Of a stretch of 64,000 nt of DNA, positions 35,492 to 45,900 are shown piece by piece. The stretch comes from Xenia sp. Carnegie-2017 (taxonomy: Eukaryota; Cnidaria; Anthozoa; Malacalcyonacea; Xeniidae), in NCBI RefSeq assembly GCF_021976095.1, contig NW_025813515.1:1-64000 (forward strand). The letters run 5' to 3'. A program made the translations under genes and the position numbers. The notes beneath the pieces are model-generated. The model made no database searches. It was given only the letters and a program-made list of their open reading frames with translations, and had not been told where the DNA came from. The stretch's first letter is position 1; each line of letters opens with the position of its first letter.

Positions 35492-35817
35492 CGAAAATGG
35501 GATTTTCATGTTTTCAAAATATGTCTTTTTTCTTTATAAGAATTCTTCTCATAAAAGCAACTAGAGCATCCAAGGATACTGCAAAAGTTCAAAACAACTT
35601 CTGCCTTTTTTACTTATAACTCAAACCAACTCTAACCATTTTTATACGTTTTTTATTTGTTACCTTTTACAATGTAACTTTCTCATAACTCTCTCGTCAT
35701 GAACGAGAGCCTCCTTATACAATGACTCTTTCATTATGAACGAATCCATGGGCTTCATGGAAAAAAGGGATTGTCTATTTTGATATAATAGTTTCTAGAA
35801 AGATAAAATTTAATAAG
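35492..35817 (+). repeat. Partial terminal unit of the array
   Basis: Only the second long sub-repeat remains (from gggattttcatg to about ataagccaaaatattt), after which unique sequence begins. It is diverged from the interior copies. Confidence 0.8.
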
Positions 35818-35942
35818 CCAAAATATTTGTATCGTCTAAATTGAAGCTCGTTTTGAACCATTATGTTATAAGATTTTCTTTCATTTATGATATTAAATTT
35901 CTTTTTACCTTACAATATTTCGTGATTCAATCTAGAAAGTAA

Positions 35943-36064
35943 CTTCTCTTCTCGAGTAAATTTGTGATTAAACAGCACACTTTTCCGATTCAAAGGAATT
36001 CTTTTGATCGCAAAGCTAAGACACAGCCGTCCAATTTAATACGTACCTAAGCGTATATAAAACA
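35943..36064 (-). repeat. Inverted duplicate, right arm (likely source)
   Basis: Reverse-complement partner of 35121-35242, lying outside the array next to minus-strand exon-like sequence. Because the sequence on both sides here is unique, this is probably the original and the copy in unit 7 derived from it. Confidence 0.85.
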
Positions 36065-36144
36065 TTTCCAAATCTGACACAAAAATTTCCTTCGCATGAC
36101 CAAATTACCATCTTTTTAAATGATGTTGTATGTAACAAAAAGTT

Positions 36145-36405
36145 ACCTTGACTGAAGCGAACCCTCCTTTTTCCAAACTCACGGAGAATCCACCACATTC
36201 TCTGTTGGTCCTTGTAATATATCACTCGTCAATAGCATTCATTAGAGTACTCTTCTCACAATACTCCATCTGTTTAAACAAAGTTTGCGGAGTACATTTT
36301 GAATCTTCGTGCAAATCTATTGTAGTGATTGCTTCCTCTTCACTTTCGAATCAGAGTCCTTGTCCTAAAGGAAAGACGCAGGTAGTCAATTTTACATATG
36401 TTTAG
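36145..36405 (-). CDS. Possible upstream exon(s) of the array's parental gene
   Basis: Minus-strand sequence reads EEEAITTIDLHEDSKCTPQT then LFKQMEYCEKSTLMNAIDE and, after a TGA or one-base shift, TNRECGGFSVSLEKGG ending FASVK before GTAACT. An acceptor-like ctttccttta-G precedes GACAAGGACTCTGATTC. The acidic and mixed composition looks coding. It is in the right place and orientation to be upstream exons of the gene whose later exons (33489 downward) were amplified. No domain recognised; the link is inference. Confidence 0.35.
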
Positions 36406-36438
36406 CAAAATCATCAACAGTTCCCACTACTATATACC

Positions 36439-36640
36439 CAGAAACGGATCCAACGGACCTCGAAATATATTATAGCTGCTCAATTTTAAATTTAAATTAC
36501 TTTCAGAAAAACACAATTTTTTTGAATTTCCAAGGAACATAATTTTACCACTGAACTTGTCTCTTAGGTGCTTAGAAATGTAAATACATTCCAAATTACG
36601 CTGCAGTAATTGATTTTGATGTACCATAGATCCGCTACTG
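36439..36640. mobile_element. Short non-autonomous hAT element
   Basis: Termini CAGAAACGGATCCA and, read from the right, CAGTAGCGGATCTATGG resemble those of the nested element at 5526-7454 (CAGGGGCGGATCTAG). An 8 bp near-perfect target duplication flanks it (tatatacc at 36431-36438, tatatacg at 36641-36648). At 202 bp it is a MITE-sized relative. Confidence 0.75.
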
Positions 36641-36648
36641 TATATACG

Positions 36649-37751
36649 TCGTGAGCCAACGAGTTTCCAAACTCTATGTGTGGTGTGCATATTTTGCAAT
36701 CAAACAACTAACAAAATTCCATATTGTGAATTGAGTTTAGGCTGTTTTGTACAGTTTAGCCCCCAATCAATAGATTAGGATCTTATCATAGTATTTTTCT
36801 TAAAATATGTAGTAGGAGTCAAGAATAGAGTTGTTTTGAAATTGAATGCATTGCTAACAATATTGTCAATACTCGAATCCTTGCGTCTTTGCACAAATTG
36901 ACAAATTGTAAGCATTAAAGATAATAAGTGTGAAGGTTTCTTGTGATTGTAAGTGCTAGCTCTTGGTTTTCTTTAATTTAAGTATGCGTTGTTATAGTAA
37001 ACAGGGTAATACTTTAAAACCAACATAACAGAACTGTTTTGAAAATATTTGCTTCTACCTAAAATTTTTATTGAAAGAAATTTTTGATGGCTGCATGCAT
37101 TCTACATTTTAGCAATTCGCCTTTAGCCTCATATAACAAAAATCTACTTGGTTTAATTACAGTTAATCGAGGATTCACATGGGAATGATTTTATGAATTA
37201 GTTGTAATGAAGTTGAAGGCAGAAGAAGCAGAAATGAATTGAAATAACGTTTATATATCTTATGAAGATGAAGTGGAACTAATTAAAATGGACAATGAAA
37301 TAAATGTGAAATTGTAAAGAGTGAAGATGAAATTTTACAAATAAGTGGTGGTCCAGCCATAGTCTCTTTGTTCATTTTTAGTCTTTCTGAACCAAGCTTT
37401 TGTCCAAATAGTTTCTTTACATAATACACAATGCTAAAATATTACACATAGTGTACAATATTATTTATAAAATTTGTTAAAATATTTTCCTTGACACAAC
37501 CATTTCAACAAGATTTGCTCTCATGCAGCAATAAACAAGCATGAAAATATAGTCCAGGAGTTCAGCAGTTGGTCATGGGTCGTTCTGAATATTTTTTAAT
37601 CTTGTTGTATGTTAGTTTAAATTATCTGAAAATTTCTAACCAACAATATGAAGGGCATCATATCATAGTATTTTGAATTATGTTCTTTTTGTAGCACACC
37701 AAGATATTTAAAAATTAAATGAATGCAAAATTGCAAGAATATCACTATGTT
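36649..37751. other. Intergenic, nothing recognised
   Basis: AT-rich, with no credible coding frame on either strand. Confidence 0.5.
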
Positions 37752-37862
37752 CTAAGGTCTGTTTTATACGTCGCATTTTACATAAGTCGAGTGCATTCAA
37801 AACAAAAGACAATAAGATAAAATTCGACTCATGTGAAATGCGACGTATGAAACAGGCCTAAG
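37752..37862. mobile_element. MITE with ~37 bp inverted termini
   Basis: The left end (ctaaggtctgttttatacg, then cgcattttacataagtcga) pairs with the right end (tcgactcatgtgaaatgcg, then cgtatgaaacaggcctaag). A CTAAG/CTTAG outer pair suggests a TA or TTAA type target. 111 bp, no coding content. Confidence 0.8.
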
Positions 37863-38044
37863 ACATCAGCGAACATCCTAGCAAAGTTAACTCAAAATCT
37901 AATGACTACGTCTCATGCCTTCACATGTATTTTTTCTAAGACTTGTCGACTTAAGAGATGAAAATATTTGCACAAAGCTGTCAGCAAACAGTTAAGTTGT
38001 CCGTTTATGCATACGTAAACTTGAAGACATTTTTAACGGTCAAT

Positions 38045-38165
38045 TATAAAATAAAACAATAAAACGCGTGCAGTGATTGGTCTAGAACCGTTTTTGCATT
38101 AGCCTGTGCAAAACACATCTGAGCTCAAGCAATCAAATCAATCAAAACAATCAATAAGTCAAAGA
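38045..38165 (-). repeat. Dispersed repeat, copy 2
   Basis: Reverse-complement relative of 4085-4195 (ttttgcacaggctaatgca, tagaccaatcactg and gattgatttgattg on the minus strand). Similarity may extend to about 38190. It lies upstream of the hydrolase gene. Confidence 0.6.
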
Positions 38166-38427
38166 GAATTTGCAAATCGATCATAAATACATTATACAGG
38201 AAAAATTAAAATGTTTGTCTGTTTTGCATTATTGTTATTTTATAAAAGAAATAGAAGATATTTTTCGTGTTTGGACTTACTTGGATTAGATAACACAGGA
38301 GATTTTCGCGGTGTCTTATGGAGGGATGGACATGGGATGGATGGAGCCATGGATTATGGATATTGAGAACAATTTCACGGTCTGTTGGCGTGTGACGTGT
38401 AACCAATGCGTGTGACGAATCCAAACG

Positions 38428-39246
38428 ATGAACATTAATTGCGTGCGTTTTCTGGCTCTGACCTTGGTTTTAATAAGTTTAGTTTATATTTTTTACTCGA
38501 TATGTGATGCTAGAAAAGGCAGTTTCTTTAGCAATATCGTTGCACCGAAACGAGTGACTTACATTCTTGCATTTGGCGACTCACTGACACGAGGCTACGT
38601 TTCACCTTCTACAGGAAGACGTGACCATCCATATTCAAAAATTTTATCGAAAACTCTGAAGTATCTTCACTCAAAAGATGACATTTTTATTGTCGACAAT
38701 TATGGGAAAGCTGGCGAGCAAGCCTTGGGTACTGCACAAGAAAGACTTACAGCTGCCTTGAGGAGAAGGTTTTACAAATGGGTTATTATTTTAACTGGAA
38801 CAAACGACTTGGCAGCCTACTCAAAACATAAAGATTCCAGGAAAAGATTTCATAACGACACAGTATTCATAACAGCGTTGTTCTCAAAAATTAAGACTCT
38901 ATCCAACATGGCTATGCACACCGGTGCCAGAGTTTTTCTTGGTACGATATTTTCTCGTCAGTGTGAAGAGCAATTAAAGAATAAACGCTGTGATAAGTTA
39001 GCCAACAATCGCAAAACACTGAATAATAAAATTCGTAATTATGTTCTTGATACCAAAGGTCTATTGATCCTTGTTGATTTCGATCGAGAATTTCCATATA
39101 AAGAAATGAGCCAGCAACAAAAGCAATTGTATTGGCAAGATGATGTGCATTTTACAGAAGCTGGATACGAACGCATGGCCAAATTCATTTATACAACAAT
39201 GTTTCCTTACCTTCCTGAAAGACACTATATAAGACCAGAACCTTGA
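38428..39246 (+). CDS. SGNH/GDSL-type hydrolase, single exon
   Basis: 272 residues, no introns. An N-terminal hydrophobic stretch (about residues 8-26, FLALTLVLISLVYIFYSI) is a signal peptide or signal anchor, so the enzyme is secreted or luminal. SGNH blocks are all present: FGDSLTRGY (nucleophile Ser), NYGKAGEQA (block II Gly), GTNDL (block III Asn) and DDVHFTEAGY near the C-terminus (catalytic Asp and His). Such enzymes are esterases or lipases acting on acyl or acetyl esters; the substrate cannot be told. Length fits one catalytic domain. The ATG at 38428 is chosen because it opens the hydrophobic segment and is preceded by an in-frame stop region. An ataaa poly(A)-like word lies near 39340. 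The lack of introns, unlike neighbours, allows retroposition or transfer from microbes. Confidence 0.9.
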   Translation: MNINCVRFLALTLVLISLVYIFYSICDARKGSFFSNIVAPKRVTYILAFGDSLTRGYVSPSTGRRDHPYSKILSKTLKYLHSKDDIFIVDNYGKAGEQALGTAQERLTAALRRRFYKWVIILTGTNDLAAYSKHKDSRKRFHNDTVFITALFSKIKTLSNMAMHTGARVFLGTIFSRQCEEQLKNKRCDKLANNRKTLNNKIRNYVLDTKGLLILVDFDREFPYKEMSQQQKQLYWQDDVHFTEAGYERMAKFIYTTMFPYLPERHYIRPEP

Positions 39247-39371
39247 ATTGTTCATACAAACATTTATATTTCCTGCTATGGATTTTCTAGGGAAAAGTGT
39301 TTGCTAAGGAGGAATTTGTGTTTGATGGAGCTCATTTCCAATAAATACGTATCGCCCAATCAAATTGTGTT

Positions 39372-39488
39372 AACTCTTTCACTGCCATGTATGTGCTACT
39401 AAAGTAGCCCACCACTTTTTGCCAAAAAAATTGCAATTTTTCACAAATCTAAAGTTTAGTTAAGGCATAACTTGGCAGTGAAGAAGTT
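39372..39488. repeat. Small inverted-repeat element
   Basis: aactctttcactgccatgt at the left pairs with acttggcagtgaagaagtt at the right (one-base offsets). 117 bp, AT-rich centre. A probable MITE in the 3' flank of the hydrolase gene. Confidence 0.6.
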
Positions 39489-39988
39489 GAAAAAATAGAA
39501 CTTGACAGAAAAAGTTTAGCCTGACATGCCACTGAAATCTAATCATAACCAGAGCACATGCCCCTCTGGCCTCCCACCTTAAAAATTAGATCTGTTTGCG
39601 TAGAGTTAATGTTTTCATTCTAAAATGCCAGAAAAAACTGCCTTGAAAATAAGTGACCAGAAGAGTTACATCGTATTAGATGTTAACTAGATTAACCATG
39701 GAGTAACAAAAATACCCCGGTTCTTTATTAATGATGACAAGCCATAAATAAAGATTCTCAATTTACTATGTTTCTGACATTGAAAATTACATTGAATTCC
39801 GAAAGTTTGGGATGGTCAGTCTGTATTTCATTTAACCAAATTCTCAGAATTTCTTCAGTTTCTTTTCCTTCAATGATACACATTGCAAGTATGTTATCTG
39901 AAAAAGATAAGTGGTTTATTATTTGTTCCTATATATTACTATTAACTTCACAAGGGAAATCAAGTTTGTACCAAATAGTGAGGTAGTT

Positions 39989-40585
39989 AAAGCTGGAGCG
40001 CCTAATGTCTCAAGTTTCAACCTCAAATTGTTCAAAATCTTTTAAGTGTGAAAAAAACATTAGACTGGACAGTAGATGATCCAGCTATAGGCAAAATAAA
40101 TTTTCATTGCTAATTTTGAATTTAAAACACCTCTATAACAAAGTCATTGGTTATAAATTTCTAAAGAATAAAAATTAACGAATCGATGTGATAAAGTAAT
40201 TTATTTTGCCTATAGCTAAATCTGCCCCTGAGATTGGAGAATATAAGAAGTCAAGTTTTAATATCAGATTACTCTTGGTGATAATATTAAAGTGAATTAT
40301 ATAAGGAATCAAGTTTCAAATTCAGATCACTCTGATTAAGAGAGATGTAACAATTGAAGTTTCAACATCAGATCACTCCAGATAAAGATGCTAAACTGGA
40401 ATATATAAGAACTTAGTTTTCAACTTAAATCACTTCTGATGAAGACATTAGACTGCAGTTTCAATGCTTACATAGTCTAGCTTAGTGTCTTAGAGCATCT
40501 TAGCATTCTGATTTCACAATCATATCAGCTACTGAAGATTTCAGACTGGAGTATATAAGAACTCTAATTTCAACATAGGAAGTAA
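39989..40585. repeat. Diverged minisatellite, period about 55-65 bp
   Basis: Recurring words tggaatatataagaactc, aagtttcaacatcagatcactc and gaagacattagactgg mark several degenerate tandem copies. The array is interrupted at 40083-40217 by a small element with inverted ends. No coding potential. Confidence 0.65.
40083..40217. mobile_element. MITE with perfect 20 bp inverted termini
   Basis: agctataggcaaaataaatt (40083-40102) and its exact reverse complement (40198-40217) bound a 135 bp AT-rich element inserted within the minisatellite. Confidence 0.85.
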
Positions 40586-40629
40586 ACTGTTATGAGGATT
40601 GACTATCACCATGATCACTAATACAAAAA

Positions 40630-41740
40630 TTAATCCATTTGTGTGAACATTGATGAGTAAAATACAACACCTTCATGACAACAGCTGTCAACAAAATCAG
40701 CATTTAATAGATAGTAGGGTACAGTTTTTTTTCTTAGCCAAACATTGTGAGGCCCTTCTAAAAAAATTTGTCTTTTCAAATCTTGTTCTTCTAGCAAATT
40801 CTCGAGGTTCCCATTCTTGGCACCAATGATTTGTTGCTGAACTCCATCATGAGTCTGGAGCAAATGAACAAAGATGAATTAAAGAGATGAATTTAGAAAG
40901 AACAAAACTTTTCTATGATTAATTGCAATGATAGATGATGGCTCACCTTATATCTAGCATCAAAGTTCACCATACTTTCGTTTATCATGCGCTCAATTGC
41001 CAACTTATGCAATTCCTCTATAGTTTCAGGCAAATCTATAGGCAATGGATCTGGATACATTTCATCAAACTTATCAAACCAAAAAACAATACGTCTCAGT
41101 TTATTCAGTGGTATGCTATTGTTTCCAAATACAGCATCCACAATGTCGTAGGTATCTATATTTGGCCGAATGTGGTTCTCTTCAAGTTTAGTGAGAACCC
41201 TCACAGCACAATCAATTTGACGCCTGTGTGGGTCCACAAGGTATCAAAAACTGTCTTGTTATGATAAACACCTTTGGGAAAACTTCCAACAACTGATTGT
41301 AAGTATGGACGTTTTTTGCCAACCGAATGCATCCATGTATGTCATTGCAGTATCGATAAAATCAATCACACGGGTCCGCTTTACATCGCGTTTCTTAAAT
41401 GCCTCAACTGCATTCGTAAATCCCTGTTCATTCGGCGAGCTGGCTGCAACATTTTCAAAAAGTTGAGCTGACTTTGTTAACTGTCTCAAAGGAAAGACGG
41501 GAGGCATATCAACTTTTGATTATTACTAGGCTTTTCTGAAATGATATCAACAGAGTCTGATGTGTTAACCTCAAGTTGGAAACGATTCAGAAGAACACAA
41601 GAATTGTGGAAACTTTGGAATTTAGTCAATTTACTGCACACGTTAGAAATAACATTACGCTTTACGGATAAGGAAGCGTGCCCTTTGTGAAGCAGTAAAC
41701 GTGAAAATAATCTCGAACCAATCATAAGACAGTTAGACAT
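40630..41740 (-). CDS. ECSIT: ECSIT (mitochondrial complex I assembly / Toll signalling adaptor)
   Basis: Minus strand, exons 41740-40947 and 40854-40630 with a 92 bp GT-AG intron in phase 0 (DARYK|THDG). The family is a PPR-like adaptor that works in complex I assembly in mitochondria and in Toll signalling. Diagnostic matches: VIDFIDTAMTYMDAFGW, HTYNQLLEVFPK, RRQIDCAVRVLTKLEENHI, KLRRIVFWFDKFDEMYPDPLP, and FLEGPHNVWLRKKTVPYYLL near the C-terminus. The arginine-rich N-terminus (MSNCLMIGSRLFSRLLLHKG) looks like a mitochondrial targeting peptide. As read the frame is broken by four single missing bases: near 41510 (TTGAT), 41312-41317 (T-run), 41271 (CC) and about 41240. All sit at short runs, suggesting consensus errors. 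The C-terminus stops at 40630, shorter than vertebrate ECSIT, so a further exon may be missed. Confidence 0.85.
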
Positions 41741-42924
41741 TTCATTTGCTCTTGAAAAATAAAGAACGTCGAATTTCCCAACTCATCAAATGGCAGCCAT
41801 GTTGATCGATTTACGGATTCGGGTTTAAAAGATTCGAATGAAAAATAATGAAATTAATCTCCTTCTAAGATAATCATTTAACTCGATCTTGTTAGGCCCT
41901 GCGTTCTATATAAGGCCACCCCGCGTTTTCATGAAAGGACCACGTGCACAAAAGAATAGTCTTTTCGATTCTCCATTTTGGCTTGTTAACATAGTATGTG
42001 TTTTCAAGTATATATTCTTGTACTATTTGTGTGTTGCGAAGCTTGCATTTTTGTTAAGTACAATCCTGAATCATGTTTCTATCATGCAAAACATTTTGTC
42101 TACTTCACAGTACAGTTTGCCTTCTAAAATCATGAAATTTCAATCAAAGTTAAATAAAGAGACTAACAACTCATGCAAAGCCTAAAGATATTACTTTGTC
42201 TTTATCTTATCCGAACCTTAATCATATGTAACTTTTTTACTGTAACGAGTGTATCGTTTAAGTTGATATTTTGACTTTTCATTCTGAATATACATGCATG
42301 AAATCTCTCTTTTACGTTTTGTTTTACCCCCCTCTCCCTACCGTTTTTACCCCCTTCCCCAATGGTAGTGCCCCTCTAAAACATAATACAGTTGTACATT
42401 GTGTGTATTTTCCCTTAGTGCATTCCTTTTAAACTGTATATCACACATATAGCAACATTTAAGATAAGTTACATGTTTGTAACTTATAAATGCTGCTTAT
42501 CATTTACTTTATTTATGATAAGTATTTGTTTGTTGCAAATTGAAACTCATGATTTGCAGAACAGACCCAGACTGAAAAATTTGTACCACTCACCCGAGAT
42601 TAATTTTGAGAAAACTATGCTTTTCAAATTTCGAATCTTGATTGTGCAGTTTTGAGACTTTACAGTCTTGGAGTTGGCTACATTGATTGAATTCTGGGTC
42701 TGCAGTCAGCTTTAGTTGGACATACCAGTGCAATTACTTTCAAAGTTTTTAAACACCCATGCCAAATATGTGCTCGAAAAGCAAGAGTGAAAGAAAGCAT
42801 TAGATTGTTTTAATATAACATTTTGGCAATGAAGGCCATCTCTATTGCTTTCTTTTGCATTTTTGCTACATCATGTAGAGCAATAGATTTGAATGCTCAG
42901 GACATTACAACATATTCTTTGTAG
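41741..42924. promoter_or_regulatory. Divergent ECSIT/RPSA intergenic region
   Basis: 1.2 kb between the ECSIT start and the RPSA coding start. A TATA-like box (tatataagg at 41907-41915) with gccaccccgcg after it points rightward and could serve a non-coding first exon of RPSA, because an acceptor-like tttgtag ends at 42924 just before the 5' leader. The shared promoter is inference. The rest is AT-rich with a C-rich patch at 42330-42375. Confidence 0.3.
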
Positions 42925-42961
42925 GTTGTCCGTCGTAACATATTTTGGTGCAACATTTACA

Positions 42962-45900
42962 ATGTCTGGAGGACCAGCCGCCGAAGTTTTACAGTTAAAG
43001 GAAGAAGATGTTGTGAAGTTCTTGTTATCAGGAACTCATTTAGGATCAAACAATATTGATTTCCAAATGCAACCATATGTATATAAAAGAAAACCAGATG
43101 GTAAAGTGAAATTTTATTGGTTCTATTTTACAGCCATTTGCAATTGACCATGCAGCATGCATAAATTAAAAGTTTGCTATAGTTTCAATACTTGATGTTA
43201 CTAATGGCTAACTCATTGTTGCTAAGGCATGCATGTTAAGTTATGGAAAATGTTGTTTTTATTTAATAAACAACTGTGACATGTCAAAATTTGGGAAGTA
43301 TGGAAAGACATTTGAAAACGTTAAACTGTATCATTAGATATAAGACTTTAAATTGGTATTGGTGAGACAGTGTGTCTTTTTTGTGACTCGTAGGGCAACA
43401 CTTTGTTATTAACCAATGCTAGCTCAGAGCTACGCCTTAGCAACAATCAGATAGCTGCATAGTAATGTCAAGTTTTGAAACTATGACAAACATTTAGTTT
43501 ATGCATGCCTCATGGTCAATTGCAAATGGTAGCTTGAAAAAATATGTCATCTACTGGCAAATAATGAAAAAATTGCCTTTTCTATCATGTGAAAATGTTA
43601 CTTTCGGCTGATTTTGGTTAGCATCTGATCTTGATTATAAAAGCGCTGGAGTTATTCCAGTTTTCTCTTTGAAATTGATGTAACAATAAAACAGTTATTG
43701 ACTGATATCTCCGGAAACAGTGTCTCATGTCAGCAAAACAACATTCCTTTAGTATAATGGATAATTGTCATTTTTCGCTGCAGGTGTGTATATTTTTAAT
43801 CTCAGAAAAACTTGGGAGAAGTTGATGATAGCTGCTCGTATTATTGTGGCCATTGAAAATCCTGCTGATGTTTGTGTTATTTCTGCTCGTCCTTACAGCC
43901 AGGTTTGTTAACTAAACTTTTGTTTCTAAGGTTACTATAACTAGGAGTGCTAGATACTATTACACGACTAGAAAGGAAAGGCTACTGTTGCTGTTGCTGT
44001 TGTTAATGTCCTGTTATTTTAGCGTGGTATTTTAAAGTTTGCTGCCCACACTGGTGCTAATGCTGTTGCTGGCCGTTTCACACCTGGTACATTCACCAAT
44101 CAGATTCAAGCAGCTTTTCGTGAACCTCGATTGTTGATTGTCAGCGATCCGAGGATTGACCATCAGGTTGTGTTTTTGGTTTCAGTAATGTTTCATTAAT
44201 GTTTTTGTTTTTGTTGTCATAATGAAATTGTATAGAGTGTTTTTATCGGTTGCCATGTTGGGGGAAAATCCCATTTAGTGACAATAATTCATGTTAATTT
44301 CATGCTTTGTCCAGCAATGAGCATCAACAATTTGATGTGACCCCCCCAACATGGCTGCTTTTATGTCATGTGCAAACACTCTGTTCGAAAAGTTTTGAAA
44401 GATTTAAATGTCGTAATGTGTCCACTAGCTACATATCCTATGAGGTTTATTCTTGCAAATTTATACATACGTATTGGTGTTTGCCTTTGGATGACCTTGA
44501 CACATATGGTCATCTTATACATAAACTGTACATGTTTTGGACATACGTATTGGTGTTTGCCTTTGGATGACCTTGGCACATATGGTCATCTTATACATAA
44601 ACTGTACATGTTTTGGACACTTATCAGAAAAAGCAGACAATTTTAAACAAGAAAATTTAAAATATTTCTCAACAAGATGTCTATATTCGGAATCTGTTTT
44701 ATTTTATCTTATTATCAGAGGTTATGGTTATTTTAATTTTTGGTATTTTCTGAAGAAAATTTATTCTACTTAGTTATTCTAATGCTTTATTTTTGATGTA
44801 TATTTTGCTAGGCTGTAACTGAAGCAAGTTATGTTAATATCCCAGTCATAGCCTTTTGCAACACTGACTCGCCTTTGCGGCATATTGATGTTGCCATTCC
44901 TTGCAACAACAAAGGTGCCTTGTCTATTGGTCTGATGTGGTGGATGTTAGCACGTGAGGTGTTGCGTATGCGAGGAACCATTAGTCGAGATAGCCCCTGG
45001 GATATCATGGTTGATCTCTACTTCTATCGTGACCCAACAGAGGTTTTACAGATTATAAAGCCATCCGTATTTCAAATATTGCTCTTATATAATTAGCATG
45101 CATTATTGTATCAGGTTGAGAAAGAAGAATCTGCAGCAGCCGTTGAGGAAGCTCCATTTCAACCACCTCCAGTTGTACCTTCAACCGATTGGACAGCCAG
45201 TCCACAGGTTGATACTGTCACCGATGGTGCTGATTGGGCTACCATGTCTGAAAGCAAGGATGTAAGTATTAGTAATGTATTAATTTTGCTATGTACTGGT
45301 ACCGTTTGTATATATTGTGATGTCAGAATGTCTTGTACGTACCACAAAGACATTCTGACATCACAATATATACATAATCTGAAGACATACTTTTATTACA
45401 CATATACAAAATTTCCTTCATTATGCCTACTATGTTTGCCGGAAACTGAAATTTACGTAACATGGTTATACATACACGAAAAACATGCGGCTTAGATAAG
45501 AATAGTACTCATTACATGTTTGTAAATGTAGATCGTCCAGGCTGGTATAGTCCTGAGAAGGACTGTGTTGTTGTAGACTGACATTTCGACAACCTTAGCG
45601 GTAGTCATCTTCAGAGTCAAATGAGGAGTAAACGTCAGGTTAGCTGTATTTGTTATCTGGTTCTTACGTCATTGTATTGTGTGTACAGGAAATGCGTATT
45701 GTCATTGTGTATTGTCATTGTGAAATATTTCACTTCACACTAATTCACAATGACAATACACATTTCCTGTACACACAATACAATGATGTAAGAACCAGAT
45801 AACAAATACTAACTATACCAACCTGGACAATCTACATTTGCAAACATGTAATGATACTCCCGGGCTCAAACCATTTACTTTAATAGTACTCATGTAGTCA

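Noticed and set aside
13903-35817. CRISPR-like or bacterial repeat array
   Set aside because: Units are 2.8 kb with eukaryotic promoter and exon features; no short direct repeats with spacers.
36148-36405. Plus-strand frame starting TEANPPFSKLTENPPH
   Set aside because: The minus strand has better exon borders and composition; the plus frame is its shadow.
44307-44646. Open frames in RPSA intron 3
   Set aside because: Created by the 76 bp tandem duplication; not conserved in phase with the flanking exons.
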